The notes beneath the pieces were generated by a model. It searched no databases, was not told the DNA's origin, and was given only the letters and a program-made list of their open reading frames with translations. From NCBI GenBank assembly GCA_030627585.1, contig DAOURU010000057.1, positions 1 to 6,904 of the forward strand: 6,904 bases of DNA, read 5' to 3'. Every line of letters starts with the position of its first letter. The stretch's first letter is position 1. Positions 1 to 5,055 of the stretch are shown piece after piece. The stretch comes from Bacillota bacterium (GTDB taxonomy: Bacteria; Bacillota; DSM-12270; Thermacetogeniales; Thermacetogeniaceae). The position numbers and the translations under genes were made by a program.

Positions 1-27
1 AAGCAAGATGGGCTACCTATGCCATTG

Positions 28-1653
28 TCATCGAGGGTCACGACACCGGTGGAAGCTTTTGCCTCTCTTGGGAGTTGAAGTGACAGAACATACAGAGGAT
101 TCACAATATTCGAATCCTCTGACCAAAACAATCGGTGTTCCGGCGTCGGCGGATCCGGTAACGAGATCGGCAAGGGAGCCGATAATGCTGGTCGCGCTTC
201 TGGGGGTGGTGCCCAGGCTTTCCTGGGAGAGTTCGCCCTGCTTGGCAGCCAGGAAGGCGGCGATTTCTTCCCTGGAGTAGCCCTGGCGGTAAAGGGTGTC
301 GATCTGAAGTTTCAGTTTTGCTCCTGTTCGAAGGCCTGCCCTTCTCAGCCCGGCGCTTGCTCCGATCGCCGGATGCGGGTCAGCCAGCTCGTAGATTCCT
401 GTGTCGGGGTCTTTGTAGGCTCCGTCTCCGAAGATCAGGACCTCTGCCAGTTTGCCGGTCGCCTCCTTGATCTTTGCCTTAATTTGTTCTGCCGTTCCAT
501 CGGCGTCTTCAGGCAAGAGTTTGAGAACCCCTCCCCGAAAATCGGAGACATTGGAACCGATGACTCCCCAGGGGCCCGGCCCTACCTCCTGGATTGTGAT
601 TACTGGAACCAGGGCCCCGAAGGAAAGAAACAGCTCCCGCAGTTTTTCCCGTTCATGTACCGCGCCGATACAGACACCGTCGATGTAGCCCAGCTCGTAA
701 ACCTTGAGAGGGTTGTTGGTGAAGATAACTTCGCCCCGCGCTCCCCCTTCATCGATCATTTGCAGGTATAATTTCCGGTAATCCATGTTGGTGATTGGGT
801 GAGAGAAGGTACGCTCTCCCAGCTCATTGGAAAAAATGATATCAGGCTCGTAATAACTGTCAAGCTGCGAGGAAAAGTCAAGCGTTGTTGCTTCTGAATC
901 TTTTTGTTCCAGAAAGGCCTGGGCATCAATTAGAGTCAAGTGCTGGTGTTCCAGGTTAACGGCAATGGCGAGGGCTTTCTCTGCCTCCGGGACATCCCGG
1001 AGAATGCCAACGGCTTTGCTTGCCGCCTTCTTCAGGTCTGCAAAAGTTACCTCTGCCACAGCCAGCTTCCCATCCGGTGCCCTCACTGTCAGGTCGGCGA
1101 TTCCTTTGCCTGTAATCTTCCGGATGCTCACGAGGTGGTAGCCTATCTCCTGCAGCTTCAAGGCAGCGATGATCTCCCTGATGAGAACATTGAGCAAGGG
1201 GGTATTTTCTCTTGCTTCCCGCAGACTTTTCAAGGTCTTTTTAAGCCGCAGGCGGGTAGTGGCAAATTCCTCGTCTATTACCTGGTTGCCGACCTCATCA
1301 AATGGAGCCGAAAATTGGACAATGACCCTTCCGCCCCGGGTTGCCAGTGCGAGGGCCCTCATGATGAGGGCAAAACGATTACGGCTGGCGATCGGGCTGA
1401 TAACTGCAAGGGTGCAGCCTTCTTTCAGGCGCAGCTTCTCCTGAACGTCTTCGGCCAATTCTGTACAGGTGACATAGCGGTTTTGAGACCTGGCCACAAC
1501 GGCTTCGGTGACGCAGATAATATCGCCGTCGTTAACAATTTCCTTGACTGTTTCGGCCGTAATAGAAGCAATATCATCATTGGGGACGATGAGACCTGTT
1601 TTCAGGCCTACTGCTGCCACACCAGTATTGGAAGGCAGAATCAATTTATCCAC
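28..1653 (-). CDS. CofE-like (coenzyme F420-0:L-glutamate ligase family) protein with an inserted domain
   Basis: About 541 aa from a GTG at 1653. The protein aligns from memory with the Firmicutes proteins annotated as coenzyme F420-0:L-glutamate ligase, usually about 400 aa. Visible family blocks are TGLIVPNDDI (about 19-28), DGDIICVTEAVVAR (42-55), SRNRFALIMRALALA (90-104), DEVGN (119-123), HPITNMDY (285-292), GPGPWGVIGSN (358-368), GDGAYKDP (409-416), ELADPHPA (422-429) and the C-terminal GTTPR with IGSLADLVTGSADAGTPIVLV (481-511). True CofE adds glutamate to F420-0 using GTP. The role of these bacterial relatives is unproven, and no other F420 gene lies in the window. Residues about 128-267 are extra and look like a restriction-endonuclease-type fold. 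A 28-residue tail (514-541) lies beyond the usual family end. ATG codons at 1662 and 1659 abut the AAAGGA Shine-Dalgarno, while the GTG sits 8 nt from it, so the GTG is preferred. It is cytosolic, with no signal peptide. Confidence 0.8.
   Translation of the reverse strand: MDKLILPSNTGVAAVGLKTGLIVPNDDIASITAETVKEIVNDGDIICVTEAVVARSQNRYVTCTELAEDVQEKLRLKEGCTLAVISPIASRNRFALIMRALALATRGGRVIVQFSAPFDEVGNQVIDEEFATTRLRLKKTLKSLREARENTPLLNVLIREIIAALKLQEIGYHLVSIRKITGKGIADLTVRAPDGKLAVAEVTFADLKKAASKAVGILRDVPEAEKALAIAVNLEHQHLTLIDAQAFLEQKDSEATTLDFSSQLDSYYEPDIIFSNELGERTFSHPITNMDYRKLYLQMIDEGGARGEVIFTNNPLKVYELGYIDGVCIGAVHEREKLRELFLSFGALVPVITIQEVGPGPWGVIGSNVSDFRGGVLKLLPEDADGTAEQIKAKIKEATGKLAEVLIFGDGAYKDPDTGIYELADPHPAIGASAGLRRAGLRTGAKLKLQIDTLYRQGYSREEIAAFLAAKQGELSQESLGTTPRSATSIIGSLADLVTGSADAGTPIVLVRGFEYCESSVCSVTSTPKRGKSFHRCRDPR
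93..121 (-). repeat. Perfect 10-bp inverted repeat in the 3' end of the CofE-like gene
   Basis: The arms 93-102 and 112-121 are perfectly complementary (CAGAGGATTC / GAATCCTCTG) with a 9-nt loop. The hairpin falls exactly where the conserved family sequence ends and the unusual C-terminal tail begins. No T-run follows on the minus strand, so it is not a canonical intrinsic terminator. Confidence 0.6.
853..1272 (-). other. Region encoding an insertion in the CofE-like protein, PD-(D/E)xK-like
   Basis: In Firmicutes relatives, DEVGN is followed within about 30 residues by the HPFTGVDY-type block. Here the gap is roughly 160 residues, so about 130-140 residues (128-267) are inserted in frame. 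The central part (about 150-225) reads as an amphipathic helix containing LIREIIAAL, then a strand and hairpin GIADLTVRAPDGKLAVAEV, then the helix ADLKKAASKAVGIL. That order, with Asp187 and Glu201, resembles the helix/D-hairpin-ExK core of the PD-(D/E)xK nuclease fold. The ExK lysine is replaced by threonine (EVT, 201-203), so it may be an inactive or binding-only domain. The fold assignment is pattern-based inference. Confidence 0.4.
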
Positions 1654-1827
1654 CGGCATCATCCTTTCTTGGGGAGTAAGAGTTTCTTGCGGGAATAATC
1701 ACCCTCTGTTTTTTGGGCAGTTTTTATTGGCCATGGCGGCTGCTCCAGGAGGCAATTGGAAGAAATTTGCCTGGCGGTGATGAGTGGTTGAATGGTGGTT
1801 TAAGGCGGTGATTCAAAATCCTGTTTG

Positions 1828-1836
1828 ATTATATCA
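1828..1836 (-). promoter_or_regulatory. Candidate extended -10 promoter for the CofE-like gene
   Basis: Read on the minus strand this is TGATATAAT, a perfect TATAAT preceded by the extended -10 TG. The -35 region is only T-rich and does not match TTGACA. Transcription would start near 1820 and give a leader of about 165 nt before the GTG at 1653. The leader holds no riboswitch motif that I recognise. Confidence 0.45.
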
Positions 1837-2059
1837 TTAAATTCTGCCGGAAAAAAGTCTTTCTTATTTTCGGGCCCGCTTAAGAAGCATGGGGGAGTTA
1901 GAGGGTGATATTATCTTCTCAGCGCCTGCGACTCTGGCCCGGAAAAATCTTGTAGCAGCAGCCTGTCATTGGAGCGGATTTTTGCCCGTATAATTAGCCG
2001 AAGGGGTAATGGCTCTAACATTTTTTGGAACAAAAGGGTTTCGTAAAAGTGGCATGATG

Positions 2060-2068
2060 TGTTAGAAT
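2060..2068 (+). promoter_or_regulatory. Candidate extended -10 promoter for the TrpF-like gene
   Basis: TGTTAGAAT is an extended -10 (TG-n-TAGAAT, five of six matches to TATAAT). The -35 region about 17 nt upstream (TTCGTA) is weak. Transcription would start near 2075, giving a short leader that contains the Shine-Dalgarno at 2085. A TATAAT at 1989-1994 is the alternative. Confidence 0.35.
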
Positions 2069-2094
2069 AATGCTGTATCATTTTAGGAGAAGGG

Positions 2095-2799
2095 TTGGAG
2101 TTATTCTTGGGGGGTTATCGCATTAAGATTTGCGGGATCACAAATCTTGCAGATCTTGAGGCGGCTGCAGCGGCAGGCGCCGATTTCGCGGGGGTGCTTT
2201 TAGAGGTTGGCTCCTCCCCCAGGAGCCTAAGTTTTTTCGAGGCCCGTTTCTTGGTGCAAGCTTTACCCTTTCCCGTCCTGATTCTGACCGACCGAAACGA
2301 TTTTGAATGGCTGTACTCGATTGGGACTGAAATTTCCCCTTATGGCCTGCAGTTATTGGGGAAATGTGATCCCGGCTTGATCCGGCAGCTTCAAAAGACC
2401 TTTCCTGCTTGTGCAATCTGGCAGTCCTTTCATCTTCCTCCAGCCGGAATATCTGATCCAGACTTCTCCCTGTCCGCCCTTGCAAGCGAGATGATCCTTG
2501 CATTCCAGGCCGGGGTTCAAGCCGCGGTCCTGGATACGGCGGTCCGGCGGGAAAATACTTGGCAGCGCGGGGGTACGGGCTTAAAGCACAATTGGGAACT
2601 GGCGCAGGTTCTTGTTGCGAAGGCCCCCGGTCCTGTTTTTCTGGCCGGCGGGATCAATCCGGACAATGTTCAGGCGGCGCTGAACCTGGTGAATCCGGCT
2701 GGAGTCGACCTGTCGAGCGGGGTTGAGGTATCCCCCGGAAAAAAGGATTTTTTCAAGATGCAGCATCTTGTAGAGCGGGTTAGAGCCTGCGGCGGCTAG
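2095..2799 (+). CDS. Divergent phosphoribosylanthranilate isomerase (TrpF)-like protein
   Basis: A 234-aa TIM-barrel protein (the family is usually 200-220 aa). TrpF isomerises N-(5-phosphoribosyl)anthranilate to CdRP in tryptophan synthesis. The N-terminal KICGITNLAD block has the expected general-base cysteine (Cys13), and LDT has the expected general-acid aspartate (Asp147). GGTG (159-162), FLAGGINPDNV (182-192) and GVDLSSGVEVSPGKKD (203-218) match the phosphate-binding C-terminal half. The middle is unusual: the common VGVF segment reads LILTDRND and the usual QLHG reads QLLG, losing the histidine. The start is a TTG at 2095, about 5 nt after AGGAG (2085-2089); a second TTG at 2107 has worse spacing. 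No other trp gene is adjacent, so it stands outside a trp operon. It may be a genuine scattered TrpF or a paralogue with a related sugar-phosphate isomerase role. Confidence 0.85.
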   Translation: MELFLGGYRIKICGITNLADLEAAAAAGADFAGVLLEVGSSPRSLSFFEARFLVQALPFPVLILTDRNDFEWLYSIGTEISPYGLQLLGKCDPGLIRQLQKTFPACAIWQSFHLPPAGISDPDFSLSALASEMILAFQAGVQAAVLDTAVRRENTWQRGGTGLKHNWELAQVLVAKAPGPVFLAGGINPDNVQAALNLVNPAGVDLSSGVEVSPGKKDFFKMQHLVERVRACGG

Positions 2800-2805
2800 A
2801 GGCTG

Positions 2806-2835
2806 TTTTGCGCGTGCGTCTTTTGCGCGTGCATC
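2806..2835. repeat. Tandem duplication of a 15-bp unit
   Basis: TTTTGCGCGTGCGTC (2806-2820) is followed directly by TTTTGCGCGTGCATC (2821-2835), two copies with one mismatch. A third partial echo (TTTTAAGCGCGCC) follows near 2839. It lies just after the TrpF-like stop. The GC-rich units contain GCGCGTGC but form no T-tailed hairpin, so a terminator role is not supported. Confidence 0.8.
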
Positions 2836-2944
2836 GTTGTTTTAAGCGCGCCTGGGAGACAAGAATCTAGCGGGAGGTTTCTTAATTTCTGGCTCTCGGT
2901 GCCAGCGGTATCCCCTGTTCACCAAAAACTGTCCGGAAAAAAGC

Positions 2945-2974
2945 GCATGAACCCCCTCTCTCCGGAATAAAATA
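2945..2974 (+). promoter_or_regulatory. Candidate forespore sigma-F/sigma-G-type promoter for the deacetylase
   Basis: GCATG (2945-2949) followed after exactly 15 nt by GAATAAAATA (2965-2974) resembles the Bacillus sigma-F pattern GYATA-N15-GGnnAnAnTR with one mismatch in each element. The sigma-G -10 (CATnnTA) fits less well. The start would lie near 2981, giving a leader of about 20 nt that ends in the strong GGGGAGGTGG ribosome binding site. The match is short and degenerate; the deacetylase's sporulation family gives it weight. Confidence 0.35.
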
Positions 2975-3003
2975 CTTGTAGAAAAAGCAGGGGAGGTGGT
3001 CCC

Positions 3004-3783
3004 GTGCGCTTCATTTTTTTAAGGAGACATGTCCTGCTTCGGGGGGCGGTTGTTGCAGGTCTAATCCTCCTGGCAGGGGTCTTTTTTCTCACCGGTTTGT
3101 CAAGCCGGGTTGCCGGCGTTCTTGCCAACCTGGATCGCGAGGTCCCCATTTATGCTGTGGACACGAAAGAAAAAAAGGTGGCCATTTCTTTTGATGCCGC
3201 CTGGGGTGCCGATTATACGCTGCGTTTGCTGGAAATTTTGAAAGAGCATAAAGTGACAGCCACCTTTTTTCTTACCGGAATCTGGGTAAAAAAATACCCG
3301 GAAATGGTGAAGAAAATCGCGGCTGCCGGGCACGAACTGGGGAACCACAGTTCAACCCACCCGCACTGCGCCTCTCTTTCTCAGGAGGAATTCAAAAAAG
3401 AACTGCTAGAAAATGAGCGACTGATTTACCGGCTGACCGGCAAGAGGACGCGCCTTTTCCGCTCCCCGTTCGGGGAATACAGCAACAGCGTGATCAACAC
3501 TGCCCGCAGCCTCGGGTATGAGGTCATCCAGTGGAGCGTGGATTCTTTGGACTGGCGGGAAGCCGGCACCGGGGCTGTTGTCGACCGGGTTCTGAATCTT
3601 ATCCACCCCGGTGCCATTGTTCTCTTCCATAATAATGCCAAATATACTCCTGAGGCGCTTCCCGCCATCCTTGAAGAGCTTCAGAAAAAGGGCTACAAAA
3701 TCGTCCCTATCTCAGATCTCCTCATTAAGGAAGAATATTACATTGAGAAGCACAGCGGGATCCAAAAGAAAAGTTCCCCCTAA
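3004..3783 (+). CDS. Sporulation-type polysaccharide deacetylase (PdaB/YlxY-like), membrane-anchored
   Basis: A 259-aa NodB-homology carbohydrate esterase 4 protein. An N-terminal basic stretch and one hydrophobic segment (about 9-30) suggest a signal anchor with the catalytic domain outside the membrane. Motif 1 is SFDAAWGAD (62-70): the base Asp64 is kept, but the second Asp of the usual TFDDG is Ala, as in the PdaB/YlxY-like branch. Motif 2 is NHSSTH (114-119) with both metal-binding histidines. Motif 3 is RSPFGEYS (153-160), motif 4 is QWSVDSLDW (176-184) and motif 5 is LFHNN (207-211). Such proteins are linked to spore cortex or cell-wall peptidoglycan modification in spore formers; exact substrate and timing here are inferred. 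The GTG start follows GGGGAGGTGG (about 2991-3000). The stop overlaps that of the convergent PK_C-like gene by 4 bp. Confidence 0.88.
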   Translation: MRFIFLRRHVLLRGAVVAGLILLAGVFFLTGLSSRVAGVLANLDREVPIYAVDTKEKKVAISFDAAWGADYTLRLLEILKEHKVTATFFLTGIWVKKYPEMVKKIAAAGHELGNHSSTHPHCASLSQEEFKKELLENERLIYRLTGKRTRLFRSPFGEYSNSVINTARSLGYEVIQWSVDSLDWREAGTGAVVDRVLNLIHPGAIVLFHNNAKYTPEALPAILEELQKKGYKIVPISDLLIKEEYYIEKHSGIQKKSSP

Positions 3784-4325
3784 AACTCCCGGGGCTTACA
3801 GATGATCTCCTTGATTTTGGTGTCAAAAAACTGGTTGGAATGGGCGGGAACGATAACCACTGCAGTATCGGCGCCGGTTCCGGAGCCTGCTGCGGCGATC
3901 ACTTCCTCCCCGTAAGGGATCAGGCCTGCATCAAGCGCCATTCCCGCGATTTCCACGCAGACTTTTACCCCCTGGCCGAACATCCGGAGTGTCTGGGCGA
4001 TAATTTCTGCGGGGTAAACACCTCCGAATTTGTTGCGTACGGCGCGGTCGACCCCGGCCAAAAGATGGGTTGTGGTTAAGATTTTCACTCCTTTATCCAG
4101 CAAGCGCTGCCTAACCTGGGCGCCCATTTCGTCCTCTCCCGGCCCCGTGAAACCTACATGGTGGGTCACGCAGATTACCTCAAGGCCCTTATCCAGGAAG
4201 TGTTCCACCGTGAAACCGCTGTTCGAGGCAACCACAAGGTGGCGGATTTTTAGTTCTTGCGCCCTCTTCACTGCAAGCTCCGCAGTGGCGGCTGTGTTTC
4301 TCCGCCCTTTTTGCTCCCAGTACAT
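3780..4325 (-). CDS. Stand-alone pyruvate kinase C-terminal-like (alpha/beta) domain protein
   Basis: A 181-aa protein of the family that resembles only the C-terminal alpha/beta domain of pyruvate kinase and lacks the catalytic barrel. It is common in archaea and anaerobic Firmicutes, and I recall structures of archaeal members (AF0103, MTH1675). Recognisable blocks are HLVVASNSG (29-37), THHVGFTGPGE (54-64), FGGVYPAEIIAQTLRMFGQG (100-119), KVCVEIAGMALDAGLIPYGE (121-140), GTGADTAVV (149-157) and AHSNQFFDTKIKEIICKPR (161-179). The function is unknown; a nucleotide or flavin ligand is a guess. A GTG at 4334 extends the frame by three codons but lies inside the AAAGGAG Shine-Dalgarno (4334-4340). 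The ATG at 4325, 8 nt downstream, is therefore the start. The gene is convergent with the deacetylase, stop codons overlapping at 3780-3783, leaving no room for a terminator between them. Confidence 0.85.
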   Translation of the reverse strand: MYWEQKGRRNTAATAELAVKRAQELKIRHLVVASNSGFTVEHFLDKGLEVICVTHHVGFTGPGEDEMGAQVRQRLLDKGVKILTTTHLLAGVDRAVRNKFGGVYPAEIIAQTLRMFGQGVKVCVEIAGMALDAGLIPYGEEVIAAAGSGTGADTAVVIVPAHSNQFFDTKIKEIICKPREF

Positions 4326-4375
4326 TCTTGTCACTCCTTTAATATTTTAATGAAGATTTGGATTTACGGTGATTT

Positions 4376-4400
4376 CCGGGGTGTTCCCCCCGGTTTTTTT
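4376..4400 (+). terminator. Intrinsic terminator on the plus strand
   Basis: CCGGGG (4376-4381) pairs with CCCCGG (4388-4393) around a 6-nt loop and is followed by seven Ts (4394-4400). The T-run is only on the plus-strand side, so it stops rightward transcription. The nearest upstream plus-strand gene is the deacetylase, whose stop is almost 600 bp away behind the oppositely oriented PK_C-like gene. Confidence 0.75.
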
Positions 4401-4426
4401 GTATAGGGCCAGCCTCTCCTGTTAAT

Positions 4427-4455
4427 ATTTTAAGGAATATCTGGTTGCAATGCAA
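4427..4455 (-). promoter_or_regulatory. Candidate sigma-A promoter for the PK_C-like gene
   Basis: On the minus strand, TTGCAT (4450-4455, half of the -35 positions matching) is followed after 17 nt by TAAAAT (4427-4432, five of six). The predicted leader is about 95 nt and contains the hairpin at 4376-4393. The -35 overlaps the palindrome at 4444-4456. Confidence 0.35.
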
Positions 4456-4456
4456 C
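4444..4456. promoter_or_regulatory. 13-bp palindrome, possible operator
   Basis: GTTGCAATGCAAC is a perfect inverted repeat (6-bp arms around one A). It overlaps the proposed -35 of the PK_C-like gene. On the other side it lies 5 nt before an orphan GGAGGAG (4462-4468), which may be the leftover ribosome binding site of the decayed MATE gene. Repressor binding is inference. Confidence 0.35.
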
Positions 4457-4507
4457 TTTCTGGAGGAGAGCACGTTTAGGCTTTACCCAATAATGAAGGA
4501 ATCTTAA

Positions 4508-5055
4508 GCGTATAAATATGTAAGACCCGAAAAAGAGGAGGAAGCGGGGCGGACAGATTTAAGCAGGTTTGAAGGGGCGCTGGCGCGCAAAATTTTCAAT
4601 TTAAGTACCCTTGCCGGCTTCGAAGAGGCGCTCCTCAGTTTGGGAAGAATTATCGGGAGTATGATGCTGGCCGGGCTGGGAACCCTATCTTTTGCAGCAC
4701 ATCAGGTGGCCTTGACGGCGGAATCTCTTTCCTACATGCCGGGTTACGGTTTTGCAGTGGCTGCCGCCACCCTCGTGGGACAGAGCCTGGGCGCCCGGAA
4801 GTATGTCCAGGCGCACCGCTACGGGTGGGAGGCCGCAAAAATTGTCCTCCTTGTGATGTGCGGGATTTCTCTTGCCTTTCTTTTGTTTCCTGAATATGTA
4901 ATCCGCTTGCACCCCCCGCCCTGCGGGGGGAAATCGAAAAAGAAGTCTCCCTCATGCTCTCATTGTATATCGGCCGGGATTGACAGCACCCCGAACTCCT
5001 GCATTTGCTTTTACTTGCTGGGTTGCATCGTGGGAGCCTTGTTGAAAATTTTTCG
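4508..5055 (+). pseudogene. Remnant of a MATE-family multidrug/cation antiporter
   Basis: The frame open from 4508 (previous stop at 4505-4507) has no good start codon. It reads LARKIFNLSTLAGFEEALLS, then GRIIGSMMLAGLGTLSFAAHQVALTAESLSYMPGYGFAVAAATLVGQSLGA and a hydrophobic helix ending FPEYVIRL. This matches the opening helices of the second half of MATE transporters (about TM7-TM9), so roughly the first 220 residues of a 450-residue protein are missing. Past 4912 the homology jumps frames. EIEKEVSLMLSLYI is in a second frame ending at a TGA, AGIDSTPN is back in the first, PAFAF is in a third, and LLLAGLHRG is again in the second. At least three small indels are implied, and the remainder of the C-terminal half is gone. 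Homology fades before about 5055, inside the 3' end of the convergent radical SAM gene. Confidence 0.82.
4912..4930. repeat. GC hairpin with 8-bp perfect stem in the MATE remnant
   Basis: CCCCCCGC (4912-4919) and GCGGGGGG (4923-4930) are perfectly complementary around the 3-nt loop CCT. The hairpin sits exactly where the MATE homology first leaves its frame. It also lies about 80 nt downstream of the radical SAM stop on the minus strand. No T-run follows on either strand. Confidence 0.7.

Larger units (their letters stand above)
1654..2094. other. Divergent intergenic region without a gene
   Basis: About 440 bp separate the minus-strand CofE-like gene from the plus-strand TrpF-like gene. Besides the promoter candidates listed separately, I see a perfect 8-bp palindrome CGGGCCCG (1871-1878) and a perfect TATAAT on the plus strand at 1989-1994 with no convincing -35. 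There is also a loose inverted pair, AAAAATC (1943-1949) with GATTTTT (1977-1983). A possible 11-codon leader ORF lies on the minus strand (1699-1734, GGAG 8 nt before its ATG), but nothing else supports it. No tRNA, repeat array or larger ORF with a ribosome binding site is visible. Confidence 0.5.

Noticed and set aside
940..1698. A 252-codon open frame on the plus strand, and a second of 132 codons at 373-771
   Set aside because: Both lie antisense to the CofE-like gene, whose frame has clear family motifs. Neither has a ribosome binding site or recognisable protein sequence.
1672..1708. T-box-like sequence (AGGGTGATTATTCCCGC on the minus strand) in the CofE-like leader
   Set aside because: It matches the T-box AGGGUGGnACCGCG only in part. 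No antiterminator/terminator pair or specifier stem is visible.
1699..1734. 11-codon leader ORF on the minus strand with GGAG upstream
   Set aside because: Too short to support by sequence alone. It has no run of regulatory codons and no attenuator hairpin.
4326..4334. GTG at 4334 as the start of the PK_C-like protein
   Set aside because: The codon is part of the AAAGGAG Shine-Dalgarno itself. The ATG at 4325 has correct 8-nt spacing.
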